This document shows, in pieces, positions 1 to 9,269 of a DNA stretch of 64,000 bases (position 1 is the first letter of the stretch; each line of letters starts with the position of its first letter). The position numbers and the translations under genes were made by a program. The DNA is from Planctomycetota bacterium. Lineage in GTDB: Bacteria > Planctomycetota > Planctomycetia > Pirellulales > Pirellulaceae. A model generated the notes under the pieces. That model did not search any database. It saw nothing but the letters and a program-made list of their open reading frames with translations, and had not been told where the DNA came from. The stretch spans positions 1 through 64,000 of the forward strand of contig VGZA01000020.1 in assembly GCA_016872775.1 (NCBI GenBank). The letters are read 5' to 3'.

Positions 1-55
1 GGGGAACGGGGAACGGGGAATGGAGAATGGGGGACGCGGAACGGGGGCCGGGGGT
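1..55. repeat. G-rich short tandem repeat (about 7-bp unit)
   Basis: Degenerate head-to-tail copies of GGGGAAC / GGGGAAT / GGAGAAT fill the first ~55 bases, ending in a G-run. The array starts at the window edge, so its full length is unknown. It lies upstream of the secreted-protein gene at 149. Confidence 0.65.
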
Positions 56-148
56 GATCTTTTGGAGAATCGCTGAGGCGCCTGGCGCCGTGATGACGCA
101 TTATGATTTGGCGAGTCCCAGGCGACAGTTCATTGGTTTTAACACAAG

Positions 149-1084
149 GTGCACGATGATGTTCCGGCGATTTTACTGGCATTGATGTTCACGACGGCAT
201 CCACAGCGGCCTGCTGGGGGCAGGTCCGCATTGGACCGAAACTGGTGGAGGGACGGGAAACACGCAGCGAAGTGGTACAGAAAGCCAAACAAGTACTTTC
301 GATCGCGGGCATGGATATCGATTCACGGTCGGAAAATCGGCAAGTTCAAGCGCTGAAGACAGGAAAAAGGGATGGCGCGGGCCAGGTCACGGTCTCGGCG
401 ACAATCGAGCAACTGCAAGTGAACATGTCCGCCCAGGGGATGGATTATGCGTTTGACTCGCAGTCGCCCGACAAGGCGGGGACGTTGGCCTTTGACGGGA
501 TACTGCGCGGTATCCATAAGGCGACGATGGGCCGCACTGCGGTGACGACGTTCGACAAGGACGACAAAGTCGTCAGCGTCGCCTTTCAGCCCGATATCCT
601 GTCGACGTTACCTGAGGAGAGCCGCAAGCAGGTAGGGGACCAGCTCAGCCCGGATGCACTGAAGCAAGAAGCGATTCGGGACCTCGATCGATTTCCCAAA
701 TCGGCGGTGTCCAAGGGCGACAGCTGGCGGGTCAGCGAAAAGAAGAACCTGGGGAGCGGTCAGGTGATGACGGTTGATGTCGAGTTCACTTACGAAGGAC
801 AGGTGAATGTCAACGGCCAGGAGCTGGAAAGAATCACATCCAAGGTGGTGGCGGTCGACTTCGGTCTGGAGAAGAATTCCCCGCTTCCTTTTACGGTCAC
901 GAATACCAAGCTCAAGGCCACGGAAACGCGTGGCGAGATCTTATTCGACAACAAGCAGGGGTTAAGTGTCAGCGAGTCCGATTCGACGCGAATCGAAGGC
1001 ACGATGGACTTTACGATCAATAACATGGACCTGCCGGTGAAACTGGACCTGCGGCTGGTGACATCGCAGAAGTTGATCAAGTAG
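149..1084 (+). CDS. conserved hypothetical secreted protein
   Basis: A 311-residue protein of unknown function. The N-terminus (about residues 5-22) is a hydrophobic stretch rich in Ala/Leu/Thr followed by CWGQ, which fits a signal peptide, so the mature protein is probably outside the cytoplasm. The rest is soluble and beta-rich in appearance, with no cysteine pair or catalytic motif that I recognise. The start is uncertain. The GTG at 149 is needed to keep the signal peptide, while the in-frame ATG at 185 would leave too short a leader. An ATG at 156 in another frame opens with MMFRRFYW and stops after 9 codons, so a small indel at the 5' end is possible. The gene converges on the minus-strand isomerase-like gene and shares its terminator hairpin. 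Confidence 0.7.
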   Translation: MHDDVPAILLALMFTTASTAACWGQVRIGPKLVEGRETRSEVVQKAKQVLSIAGMDIDSRSENRQVQALKTGKRDGAGQVTVSATIEQLQVNMSAQGMDYAFDSQSPDKAGTLAFDGILRGIHKATMGRTAVTTFDKDDKVVSVAFQPDILSTLPEESRKQVGDQLSPDALKQEAIRDLDRFPKSAVSKGDSWRVSEKKNLGSGQVMTVDVEFTYEGQVNVNGQELERITSKVVAVDFGLEKNSPLPFTVTNTKLKATETRGEILFDNKQGLSVSESDSTRIEGTMDFTINNMDLPVKLDLRLVTSQKLIK

Positions 1085-1107
1085 ATCCCACGCGATGGGT
1101 CGATCCG

Positions 1108-1139
1108 CGCGAAGCGTTGGGGATCACCAACGCTTCGCG
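1108..1139. terminator. bidirectional hairpin terminator, 13-bp perfect stem
   Basis: The arm at 1108-1120 pairs without mismatch to 1127-1139 across a 6-base loop. It sits 24 bases past the stop of the plus-strand gene and spans the last codons and stop (1124-1126) of the minus-strand isomerase-like gene, so one arm is coding. No U-tract follows on either strand. Confidence 0.65.
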
Positions 1140-1969
1140 ACTTCGGCCCGCATAAACGCCAGCGCGTCCCTGCAGAGTTGTTCTTCACTTTCGAACATTT
1201 TCCGCCAGATCTTCGTGGCCGCCGCCAGTTCCGGCAGTGCCAGCCCAAACGCTTCGACCATCAACCAGCCGTCGTAGTTGATCTGCCGTAACGCGTCGAA
1301 GTTCTCGCACCAACGGACATTCCCCTGGCCCGGCGTGCTGCGGTCGTTTTCTGAAATGTGCACGTGGCAGAGCACATCCGCGCAGGAGTGGATCGCGCGG
1401 GAGATGCTTTTTTCCTCGATGTTGGCATGAAACGTGTCATACATCATCCGGCAGTTGGGATGGCCGATCTCGCGCACAAATCGGGCGGAGTCGGCATGCG
1501 TGTTCAACAGGTAAGTCTCGAACCGGTTCAAGCACTCCACGCCCAGCATGACATGTGTTTTCGCGGCATGTTCGGCGACCTGACGCATGCTGTCGATTCC
1601 CCATTTCCATTCGTCGGCGGTCGGCCCTTTGCCGGAAAAATGGCCCAATGCCGAATGGTAGGGACCGACAAGGGTTGTGGCGCCGACCGCTTCGCAACAA
1701 TCGAGGACTTTTCGGGTCAGCTCTACGCCGCGAGCCCGGATCGCCGGATCGGAACTGATCGGGTTGTCGTCCGCACCGCGCACCGTGACGGCTGTCCGCA
1801 ACAAGCCGAGCGAATCGAGCCGTTTGCCCCAGGCCGCATAGTCCAATTCGGTATTGAAAATCGGCAGCTCCACGCCGTCGTAGCCCAATCGCTTGATCGA
1901 TTCCAGAACGGGCAACATTCCGTCGTGCAGTTCCCCGGTCCACAACAGCAGATTCATCCCGAACTTCAT
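1124..1969 (-). CDS. sugar phosphate isomerase/epimerase-like TIM-barrel protein
   Basis: A 281-residue protein of the xylose-isomerase-like (AP-endonuclease 2) TIM-barrel superfamily, which includes hydroxypyruvate isomerases and ketose 3-epimerases. Visible family signs are the opening MKFGMNLLLWTG, a GYDGVELPIFN segment near residue 35, GVECLNRFE mid-protein, the metal-site-like MMYDTFHANIEE, and CHVHISENDRSTPGQG followed by a C-terminal VEAFG. These supply the Glu/Asp/His metal ligands typical of the fold. The start is the ATG at 1969, preceded by GGAGAG, and it overlaps the stop of the upstream gene by four bases (ATGA), which suggests translational coupling. The substrate cannot be told from sequence. 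Confidence 0.85.
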   Translation of the reverse strand: MKFGMNLLLWTGELHDGMLPVLESIKRLGYDGVELPIFNTELDYAAWGKRLDSLGLLRTAVTVRGADDNPISSDPAIRARGVELTRKVLDCCEAVGATTLVGPYHSALGHFSGKGPTADEWKWGIDSMRQVAEHAAKTHVMLGVECLNRFETYLLNTHADSARFVREIGHPNCRMMYDTFHANIEEKSISRAIHSCADVLCHVHISENDRSTPGQGNVRWCENFDALRQINYDGWLMVEAFGLALPELAAATKIWRKMFESEEQLCRDALAFMRAEVAKRW

Positions 1970-2619
1970 TCGCACTCTCCAGAAAGCAACTCGGATCGAC
2001 GTAGTCTTACCAGAACACGGGCATCGGGCAGCAGATCGCGGATGCAATCCGAGAGCTCCGGCAGGCCGACGCGCCGCATTACCATGTTCAATCGCCTCAG
2101 CAGTTTCCCATCCTCGGAATAGTCGTACAAGAATGGATCGGCACAAAATCGGTCGATCAGTGCCGCCATGTTTCGAGCGGGCCGGAGGGCACAACAATCG
2201 ACGGCCTGGCAAACGCTGGATATATCGATGTTCCGCAGCGCCTGGTAGTACCGATCGAGCGACTCCGGTGCGAGAGCGGCCAGTTCGGCGTCCAACAGCA
2301 TTTCGACCAGAATATGTCCGACAAAACTCGGACGCATCGACGCATCGTGTCCCAGCAGGTCGCGAATTCGGCGGGTAAACTCCCAGGATAACTCCACAAA
2401 TGCCCGCGTTCCGTGGAACCACTGGTCATCGTGAAGATGCTGCAGGATGCCGTTGGCGACGGCCGCGATATGCGGAACGGCGCTGACCGCCCAAGGGGTT
2501 GCCGTTTTCGATCGAACGCGGTTGGTGCGGTCCGCAACGCGCAGCCAGTCCGGAACAGCCGTCCCCGCCACGAAATAGGGGTCGTGCAGGAATCGCCGTC
2601 CATGCGTGAAGTAGTTCAT
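1966..2619 (-). CDS. conserved hypothetical protein, possible metal-dependent hydrolase
   Basis: A 217-residue soluble, mostly helical protein that opens MNYFTHGRRFLHDPYFVAGT. The early His and Asp residues and the AVPDW segment are faintly like the start of acyl-carrier-protein phosphodiesterase (AcpH/HD-like) proteins, but I cannot confirm membership and leave the function open. It has no signal peptide and no membrane segment. It overlaps the downstream isomerase-like gene by ATGA, so the two are almost certainly co-translated. The upstream ~350 bases contain no convincing gene. Confidence 0.7.
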   Translation of the reverse strand: MNYFTHGRRFLHDPYFVAGTAVPDWLRVADRTNRVRSKTATPWAVSAVPHIAAVANGILQHLHDDQWFHGTRAFVELSWEFTRRIRDLLGHDASMRPSFVGHILVEMLLDAELAALAPESLDRYYQALRNIDISSVCQAVDCCALRPARNMAALIDRFCADPFLYDYSEDGKLLRRLNMVMRRVGLPELSDCIRDLLPDARVLVRLRRSELLSGECE

Positions 2620-2966
2620 CAGCGTCCGCGCTCGGTCCGCGCTCGGGAATCATGGCAGGTTACCCTGGGGGTCGTTGGGCTGCAACAACCCTTTTCCAAT
2701 TCGAGGGCGGTGGCATCCGGGGTATCCGGGGTCGTTCGGCTTCGTCGCGCGGATGCGTCCTCCGTACTGATTCGTGGCTCCTCGGTCCCGCCGGGGTCCG
2801 GCCCCAACGCCCGGGCCGTCCGACAATCGCGCGTCGAGTTCCCGCGTGGTCACCGGCACGGGCGGTACGCAGGGCGAAAATGGCTCGGGAAACGGCCCTG
2901 ACGAAGTGACTCCGATCGTCCCGCAAGGTGTTGCCGTGCCGAACCCGTGAGCGCGGCCGAGCTGGC
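2620..2966. other. 347-bp intergenic stretch, no supported gene
   Basis: It lies between the start of the 217-residue protein and the end of pckG. Overlapping open frames exist on both strands, but they are Pro/Arg-rich with no recognisable domain, as expected of GC-rich non-coding DNA. It contains a perfect two-copy 11-bp tandem repeat (GTCCGCGCTCG) at 2624-2645, just upstream of the minus-strand start at 2619. Confidence 0.5.
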
Positions 2967-4814
2967 TCAACGATGGGCCGGCGTCGTCTCCCAACGCTCC
3001 GGTGAGCGCCACAATCCAGAGAGGATCAACTCGCGGATATAGACCATCTCCTTGGGCAAACGATCATACAACCGCGCGAATAACTCGGCGTGCGAGATCA
3101 TTTCCTGCATCCAGGCCTCGCGATTGACCGACATCATTGCCTCGAAATCCGATTCGGAAAAACTTTCCAGACCGGTCCAATCGATATCGCGGTATTGGGG
3201 CATCCAGCCGAGTGGACTTTCGATGCTGGCGGCGCGGCCGCGGGCCCGTTCGACAATCCATTTGAGGATCCGCATGTTCTCGCCATATCCAGGCCAGAGG
3301 TATCGGCCATCGGCCCCTTTGCGAAACCAGTTCACATGGAAAATTCGCGGTGGATTATGGATGCTGCGCCCGAACTGCAGCCAGTGGTTAAAGTAATCGG
3401 CCATATGGTAGCCGCAGAAGGGCAGCATAGCGAACGGATCGCGGCGTACCTGACCAACGGTGCCGCTGGCGGCTGCGGTCTTTTCGGAACCCATGGTCGC
3501 GGCGGCGTAGATCCCGAAACTCCAGCTTACCGCTTGATAGACCAGTGGCGTCGCGGTACTGCGACGCCCGCCGAAGATGAACGCCGAAATCGGAACTCCC
3601 TGCGGATTATCGTACTGCGGGTCGATCGACGGACATTGTGCCAGAGGCGCGGTAAAGCGGGCATTGGGATGGGCCGCCGTTCGGCCGCAGCCCGGCACCC
3701 AGTCCTGGCCGGTCCAGTCGATCAGGTGGCGCGGCGGTTCCGGCGCCATGCCCTCCCACCAGACGTCGCCGTCGTCCGTCAAAGCGACGTTGGTAAAAAT
3801 GGTGTTCGCCCGGATGGCGGCCATCGCGTTGGGGTTCGATTGTTCCGAGGTTCCTGGGGCCACGCCAAAAAAGCCGTACTCCGGATTGATCGCGTAAATC
3901 GTCCCGTCCGCCCCCGGTTTGATCCAGGCGATATCGTCGCCGACGGTGGTCACTTTCCAACCTTTTTCCCGCAAGGCGGGCGGTGGAACCATCATCGCGA
4001 AGTTGGTCTTGCCGCAGGCGCTGGGGAACGCCGCCGCCACATAAGTCTTCTCACCACCGGGCGATTCGACCCCCAGGATCAACATATGCTCGGCCAGCCA
4101 GCCCTCGTGCCGTGCCAGCACCGATGCGATCCGCAGCGCGAAACACTTTTTTCCCAGCAGCGCGTTGCCGCCGTATCCGCTGCCGTAAGACCAGATCGAA
4201 CTCTCCTCGGGAAAATGAACGACGTACCGGTACTGGCGATTGCAGGGCCAAGGAACGTCCGAATGTCCAGGTTCCAGCGGCATTCCCAAGGAGTGCAGGC
4301 ACTGCACGAAGTCCCCGCTTCCCAATTGTTCAATCACCGATTGCCCCATCCGCGTCATGATCCGCATGCTGGCGGCGACGTAACGCGAGTCGGTCAGCTG
4401 CACGCCGATGTGGGCAATCGGCGAACCCAGCGGTCCCATGCTGAACGGAATCACATACATCGTCCGGCCGCGCATCGAACCGTCGAAGCGCGCCTGCAGC
4501 TCGGCCTTCATTTCCTTGGGGTGTACCCAGTTATTGGTCGGCCCCGCATCGCCTTTGCTCAAACTGCAGATGAAGGTGCGATCCTCCATGCGCGCCACGT
4601 CGGAGGGGTCCGATCGGGCGAGGTAGGAATTGGGGCGGCGCTCTGCGTTGAGCCGCACAAGTGTGCCGGTGCCGATCATTTCCTCGCACAGTCGGTCGTA
4701 TTCCTCGACCGACCCATCGCACCAGTGCACCGCATCGGGCTGGCATAACTCTTCGATGGTCTTGACCCAGGCGACCAGCTGCCGGTTGGTGACGTCGCTC
4801 GAGGTATACGGCAT
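2967..4814 (-). CDS. pckG: phosphoenolpyruvate carboxykinase (GTP)
   Basis: PEPCK converts oxaloacetate plus GTP to phosphoenolpyruvate, CO2 and GDP, the entry step of gluconeogenesis, in the cytoplasm. The 615-residue length matches the GTP family (about 600-620) and not the shorter ATP type. The kinase-1a P-loop [13 protein letters not shown] is at about 263-275 and contains the family's reactive Cys (about 266). The metal and kinase-2 segment [10 protein letters not shown] follows near 292. Further family blocks are [30 protein letters not shown] and the C-terminal [21 protein letters not shown] chose ATG 4814 because AAGGA lies about 9 bases upstream; an in-frame GTG at 4838 would add eight residues. 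Confidence 0.97.
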   Translation of the reverse strand: MPYTSSDVTNRQLVAWVKTIEELCQPDAVHWCDGSVEEYDRLCEEMIGTGTLVRLNAERRPNSYLARSDPSDVARMEDRTFICSLSKGDAGPTNNWVHPKEMKAELQARFDGSMRGRTMYVIPFSMGPLGSPIAHIGVQLTDSRYVAASMRIMTRMGQSVIEQLGSGDFVQCLHSLGMPLEPGHSDVPWPCNRQYRYVVHFPEESSIWSYGSGYGGNALLGKKCFALRIASVLARHEGWLAEHMLILGVESPGGEKTYVAAAFPSACGKTNFAMMVPPPALREKGWKVTTVGDDIAWIKPGADGTIYAINPEYGFFGVAPGTSEQSNPNAMAAIRANTIFTNVALTDDGDVWWEGMAPEPPRHLIDWTGQDWVPGCGRTAAHPNARFTAPLAQCPSIDPQYDNPQGVPISAFIFGGRRSTATPLVYQAVSWSFGIYAAATMGSEKTAAASGTVGQVRRDPFAMLPFCGYHMADYFNHWLQFGRSIHNPPRIFHVNWFRKGADGRYLWPGYGENMRILKWIVERARGRAASIESPLGWMPQYRDIDWTGLESFSESDFEAMMSVNREAWMQEMISHAELFARLYDRLPKEMVYIRELILSGLWRSPERWETTPAHR

Positions 4815-4967
4815 TCGACAAGTTCCTTTTCGTTCCACGTTACTGGTCGAGGCGGGGGGCTGACAAGGGAGCGCGGACTTGCGGACGATGCGCCGCCGCG
4901 TGGCGTGATGAGGCGCTCATGGAACCGCATTCGGGTGGGCGTCGGCGTACCGCGACCCATCCTACGT

Positions 4968-6257
4968 TCAGCGAACCGACGAAGGCGGCGCGGCTTGTGG
5001 ATGCCGGCGGTTGCGGGAAAGGGCCCACCAGAGCACGAGTCCAGCGATCGGAATTGTCGCTCCCAGGCCGAACGACAGCGTGTACAGTTTTCGGTCAAAC
5101 AGAAAACCATGCAGAGGGCTGACGATAGCAACTCCGGCGCCCCAGGCACCCGCGCCCATGCCGGCGATCAATCCTGAACTCTGGCGCGAGTACTCCCCGG
5201 TGGCGTAGGCGATCGCGACAATGATGAATCCGGCCGCGGTCGACATGGCCAGAAACATCAAGGCCATTACGAGCGGGAACGCGCTGCAGAACGGCAGCAG
5301 AGCCAGCAGCAGGCTCAGCGCGCTCAGCAGCAGGAACAGTAGCCAATGCGCGGCCCGGCGATCGGTCGCGGACTGGATCCAGCGATCGGCGGCCCAGCCC
5401 CAGAAAAAATAACCGATCTCCCATCCCAACGGCGGGATCCAGAGGTACGCTCCCAAGGCGGTTTGCGACAAGCCAAATGTCGATTTCAGGTAGCTCGCGG
5501 AATAGTAAAGTATGAACCCCAACGGAGAGCCGCCCAGCGCGTAAGCGAACATGAACGCCCAACTTCGGCCGTCGAACCAACTTGGACGTTCCGCCGAGTC
5601 GTCGGATTCTTGTGCCGCGATCCGCGCGTGCCGCATGTCGGGCCGTCGGGCGACGAACTGCCAGGCAATTACCCAGGCGACACCGATCAAGCCGGTGAAC
5701 AGGAATGCGGCGCGCCAGCCCCAGACTGCCTCGATCGGCGTGACGATCCAAGGCGCCACGATGGCGCCCAGGGAACCGCCGCTGTAGGCGATCGCAACGC
5801 CCCTCGCCCGGGAGTGCGCGGGCAATGAGAGCATCACCGCGCGCAAGCCGCCGGGAAATGTCGCCCCTTCGCCAAAGCCCAGGAACGCCCTCGCGATCGC
5901 TAACTCCCAGAACCCGTTGACCCAGGCGTGGGATGCCGAGGCGACTGTCCAGAACAGTACGGCAGCCGTCATGCCGATCCGCAGTCCAAACCGATCCAGG
6001 ATCCAACCCCAGACCGGGTTTCCAATCATATAGGCGATCGAAAAACCGGTGATGGCCCAACCATAATCGGTCTCATTGATTTTCGTCGCGTCGCGGATCG
6101 TCGGCGCGAGTACCGCCAGCACATTGCGATCGACGTAGCTGATCAAAGAAACCAGCATCATGGCGAATGCGGGAATCCAGATCGGCCATCCCGGCGGCCG
6201 GCAATCCGGGGAGTCCGCGGGTGGCACGCCTGGCGCGTTGGATCCGTTGTCCGACAT
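4968..6257 (-). CDS. MFS transporter, anion:cation symporter-like
   Basis: A 429-residue inner-membrane carrier with about 12 hydrophobic helices in two halves. After a Pro-rich cytoplasmic N-terminus, the SLISYVDRNVLAVLAPTI segment, the loop-2 motif DRFGLRIG, and FLGFGEGATFPGGLRAV in helix 4 are typical of the ACS group (hexuronate, galactonate and related organic anions). The substrate is not known. ATG 6257 is preceded by GGAA at suitable spacing; a longer in-frame start at 6314 is less likely. It lies about 150 bases upstream of pckG in the same direction, so the two could be co-transcribed. That would pair uptake of a carbon acid with gluconeogenesis, but this is inference. Confidence 0.88.
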   Translation of the reverse strand: MSDNGSNAPGVPPADSPDCRPPGWPIWIPAFAMMLVSLISYVDRNVLAVLAPTIRDATKINETDYGWAITGFSIAYMIGNPVWGWILDRFGLRIGMTAAVLFWTVASASHAWVNGFWELAIARAFLGFGEGATFPGGLRAVMLSLPAHSRARGVAIAYSGGSLGAIVAPWIVTPIEAVWGWRAAFLFTGLIGVAWVIAWQFVARRPDMRHARIAAQESDDSAERPSWFDGRSWAFMFAYALGGSPLGFILYYSASYLKSTFGLSQTALGAYLWIPPLGWEIGYFFWGWAADRWIQSATDRRAAHWLLFLLLSALSLLLALLPFCSAFPLVMALMFLAMSTAAGFIIVAIAYATGEYSRQSSGLIAGMGAGAWGAGVAIVSPLHGFLFDRKLYTLSFGLGATIPIAGLVLWWALSRNRRHPQAAPPSSVR

Positions 6258-6549
6258 GGCCTGATTCCGAAAATGGCAATGCAGCTCAGGTCCGGGCCGG
6301 ACCACGGCCACCAATTGAACACCGACTCCCGGCGCTCGTCCATCACCACCCGCGGAAAATCGCCGGAAAGGCCCAAGAAATATCGTTCCGCGTTGCTTGA
6401 CGGCTCCTGTGGCCTGGAGCGGAAAATCAGCCTTTCTATTTCCGTATCAGTATCTTCCTCAACCCGCGGAAAGAGTCGATAGAATATTGTGCTAAGAAAC
6501 GACGTTGCCGCCGTGGTGGACCGAGTAACGAATTCCGGCAGAAGGGATA

Positions 6550-7125
6550 ATGACAGAAATGCAACGCGTCAAAGACCTGACGGCAAAACAACGGGGCGAA
6601 CTGCTGAGGGTACTGGAAGCCCGATTTGAGTCCAACAGCAATCGCCATCCTGGCCTGGAGTGGGCCAAAGTAAAGAAGAGATTGGAAGCCGATGCTGGAA
6701 AACTGTGGTCACTCCAGGAAATGGAGAGAACCGGCGGCGAGCCCGACGTTGTTGGCCATGACCGAAAGACAGGGGCGTACATTTTTTGTGATTGCTCGGC
6801 GGAGAGCCCTCAAGGCCGCCGAAGTGTCTGTTACGATCGCGACGCTCTGGAGTCCCGCAAGGAAAACAAGCCGAAAACCAGTGCCCTGGAAATGGCGACC
6901 GCGATGGGTATTGAGCTGCTTACGGAAGCCCAATATCGGGATCTGCAGCAGCTTGGAAAATTCGATACGAAAACTTCAAGTTGGGTGGAGACACCTTTGG
7001 TGATCCGAGAGCTCGGCGGAGCCCTGTTCTGCGATCGTCGCTACAACCAGGTCTTTGTCTACCACAACGGGGCGGAATCGTATTATGCCGCTCGGGGATT
7101 CCGTGGCAGGCTTAGCGTGGGTTAA
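6550..7125 (+). CDS. DUF4256 domain protein
   Basis: A 191-residue soluble protein recognised as DUF4256 family from the segments LEARFESN.NRHPG, the MERTGGEPDVVG block near residue 56, FCDCSAESPQGRRSVCYDR near 80, and the C-terminal ELGGALFCDRRYNQVFVYHN. Several conserved Cys residues are present. The biochemical function of the family is unknown. The start at 6550 has a strong ribosome-binding site (AGAAGGG) close upstream. It is the first gene of a plus-strand run of small genes, with a 290-base divergent spacer to the MFS gene. Confidence 0.85.
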   Translation: MTEMQRVKDLTAKQRGELLRVLEARFESNSNRHPGLEWAKVKKRLEADAGKLWSLQEMERTGGEPDVVGHDRKTGAYIFCDCSAESPQGRRSVCYDRDALESRKENKPKTSALEMATAMGIELLTEAQYRDLQQLGKFDTKTSSWVETPLVIRELGGALFCDRRYNQVFVYHNGAESYYAARGFRGRLSVG

Positions 7126-7297
7126 TCGAACGATCTCGTTTGTTTGTCCGAACTGCCAGCAAGCGACGGTCCTCAACGGCGGGTTGCGCACTGCGGCCCG
7201 ATTTGCCCTTCGACTTCCGCGCAGCGAACCGCTGGTGCCGAAGACGCGTAATGGAGTGCATCGATCCTCGTGACGACCGGATGGTCGGGCGAGGGCC

Positions 7298-7633
7298 ATG
7301 ATGGACAATCCTTATGCGTCACCCGGGAACGATGTCTCGGCGGAAACAGCTCGCCCGCCTTCCCCGCGTCGCTGGGCTGCCGTTGGCTTTTTCATCGTTT
7401 TTCTGCCGATCGCTTTCCTTGGAATCCGTGGTCTGTACTTGGATGCACGGTACGCCGCGACGTTGCCGCCGAATGTCGTACGCTGCGAAAACTGCATGCT
7501 GGCCGCAATGCTTCTGATCTTCCCGATCGGTCCGATTCTTGGCAGCATTGGTGCCGGTGTCGGTTACGTTTCTGCTATCTTATGCGGTGCTGTGTTCGGT
7601 GGCTCGGTCGCCCAGGTTCGCTCCGGGACCTAA
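7298..7633 (+). CDS. small two-helix membrane protein
   Basis: A 111-residue protein that opens MMDNPYASPG, an N-terminal style common on small planctomycete membrane proteins. Helix 1 is at about residues 26-45 and a long hydrophobic region of one or two helices at about 68-103. A Cys-x-x-Cys (CENC) sits between them. No function can be assigned. Its end is 37 bases before the alpha/beta hydrolase gene, so the two are probably one unit. Confidence 0.55.
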   Translation: MMDNPYASPGNDVSAETARPPSPRRWAAVGFFIVFLPIAFLGIRGLYLDARYAATLPPNVVRCENCMLAAMLLIFPIGPILGSIGAGVGYVSAILCGAVFGGSVAQVRSGT

Positions 7634-7670
7634 TCGAGCTTCGGTTATTTCTTCGGTGGTAACCAGCAGG

Positions 7671-8432
7671 ATGAAGAAGAGTACGCCGACAAGATCTCTG
7701 TTGCGCATCGCTGCCCGGTGTGGCGTGATTTACGTCGTGGTTTGCTCGGCCATGTTCGGCCTTCAGAGATCGTTGCTGTACTTCCCATCGCACGACGCGC
7801 CCGAGGGGAGGCTTTCCGCCTGGTCGGAAGCGGGATTGGTCGTCGGGTACTGCCGCGAGGTTACGAATCCCGACACGGTGTGGCTGATGATGCACGGCAA
7901 CGCCGGGCAGGCATCGGATCGCGACTATGTCCTTGACCGTCTTCCTGCATCCGATGCGCTCTACGTGCTTGAATATCCGGGATATGGCGCCCGGCCCGGC
8001 AAACCGTCCCGCTCATCGTTCGATGACGCGGCCCTTCAGGCATACAATGTCCTTGCCAAGAAGTATCCGGACACGCGGCTCTGCGTCATTGGCGAATCGA
8101 TTGGCAGCGGTCCCGCGTCGTACTTGGCGACGGCACCGCGTCGGCCCGACAAGCTGGTCCTGATTGTCCCTTTTGACGCCCTGCACCGCGTTGCCTCTCG
8201 CCGCTTCTTCATCCTTCCGGTATCGCTGCTGCTGCTCGACCGCTGGGACAACGTCGATGCACTTCGATCGTACAGCGGTCCGATCGACATTTTTGGCGCT
8301 CGGGATGACGACATCATTCCGTGCGACCACGCCAAGAATCTCGCGGGCCAGTGTCAGCGAGCCCGCTTTCACGAAATTCCCGGCGGTCACAACGACTGGT
8401 CGCTCAGCACGCAGGTAAAGATCGAGTATTGA
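7671..8432 (+). CDS. alpha/beta hydrolase (BEM46/ABHD-like)
   Basis: A 253-residue serine hydrolase of the alpha/beta fold anchored by one N-terminal membrane helix (about residues 12-30). The oxyanion segment MMHGNAGQ, the nucleophile elbow GESIGSG, the acid loop FGARDDDIIP and the terminal histidine in GGHNDW together give a complete Ser-Asp-His triad. The layout matches BEM46/ABHD13-like membrane-tethered hydrolases, with the catalytic domain probably in the periplasm or at the membrane face. The natural substrate is unknown. I chose ATG 7671, just after AGCAGG; the frame is open further upstream, but that part overlaps the previous gene. Confidence 0.85.
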   Translation: MKKSTPTRSLLRIAARCGVIYVVVCSAMFGLQRSLLYFPSHDAPEGRLSAWSEAGLVVGYCREVTNPDTVWLMMHGNAGQASDRDYVLDRLPASDALYVLEYPGYGARPGKPSRSSFDDAALQAYNVLAKKYPDTRLCVIGESIGSGPASYLATAPRRPDKLVLIVPFDALHRVASRRFFILPVSLLLLDRWDNVDALRSYSGPIDIFGARDDDIIPCDHAKNLAGQCQRARFHEIPGGHNDWSLSTQVKIEY

Positions 8433-8509
8433 AGGGCTCTAACGATCCACTTAGAGTTTTTTGTGTGATCCATTCAGCTTCCAACCTGGCGCCCGTATTT
8501 TACTCAAAG

Positions 8510-9100
8510 ATGTGGTATCGCTACGTCGGGGTAAGTGTGACTACGACACTGGCTGTTTTTAGCAGTGTACTGGGGCCACTTTATTTGTTCGACATTTTGA
8601 AAAGGGCGGATGGAAGACCTGGAACCGATGCTGGCATCGCGCTGTCGATCATGGCGGGTCCATTCTGTTCCGTCGCGCTGCTCGGCTGGTTTGATATTCA
8701 TGCGCGGCGGAAGCCCCTGTTGAGAATTTGCAAGGAAGGTCTCGAACTTAATGTGATTGGCGCTTCGAGCCTTGACGGCGTACCGCTGGTTCCCCCCATC
8801 GTGCGCCTGATGTGGCTCATTCTGACACTGCAAGGATTTAAGAAACAAACTGCCTGGATTCCTTGGGAGACGCTGCGCTCCGTGAATGTCGTTGGTTTGC
8901 CGATGGTGCGATCGTTGCTTATCGACGCGACGCTTGTATATCCGACATTCCACGGCGATAATTTGACGGCCAAGGTTGGGGATAACATCGGTTTTCGTGA
9001 TGCTGAGTTTCAGGATCCGTTGGAGTCGATTGCGGCAGCGATTCTCTACTTTGGAAACGACCGCGATGCACGCGATCGCTTGCCGAGCCTGGGCGATTAG
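8510..9100 (+). CDS. membrane protein with PH-like C-terminal domain
   Basis: A 196-residue protein with two N-terminal transmembrane helices (about 6-29 and 42-62), followed by a soluble part. Its LRICKEGLELNVIGASS and PWETLRSVNVVG segments look like the short strands of bacterial PH-like domains, where a cytoplasmic sheet follows a membrane hairpin. This is a structural guess; I do not recognise a named family. The ATG at 8510 was chosen because it immediately precedes the first helix. It follows the alpha/beta hydrolase gene by 77 bases. Confidence 0.6.
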   Translation: MWYRYVGVSVTTTLAVFSSVLGPLYLFDILKRADGRPGTDAGIALSIMAGPFCSVALLGWFDIHARRKPLLRICKEGLELNVIGASSLDGVPLVPPIVRLMWLILTLQGFKKQTAWIPWETLRSVNVVGLPMVRSLLIDATLVYPTFHGDNLTAKVGDNIGFRDAEFQDPLESIAAAILYFGNDRDARDRLPSLGD

Positions 9101-9269
9101 TGACCAACCCAGCGTGGCCCTCGCTTCGCTCGGTTGCCGGGAATGCTGACCTTCTTGATGTCGAACTTGATGTCGAAGACGCTGTGCCAGTCGGCAGCGC
9201 AACGACTTCTGTGCTCGGTCCGGGGTTGTTCGTGCCCCTTTCATTGGTTCGGGCGGCCTTTTCCTCTCG

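Noticed and set aside
2650-3012. Pro/Gly-rich open frame between pckG and the 217-residue gene
   Set aside because: It overlaps the pckG 3' end and has no domain or ribosome-binding site; other frames on both strands are also open there.
3090-4748. Long plus-strand open frame opposite pckG
   Set aside because: Same reason: antisense of a highly conserved enzyme, with a His/Arg/Gly-rich nonsense protein.
7055-7273. Short open frame with CPNCQQ, Zn-ribbon-like
   Set aside because: It overlaps the DUF4256 end and has only one Cys pair, no second knuckle and no ribosome-binding site. Too weak to call.
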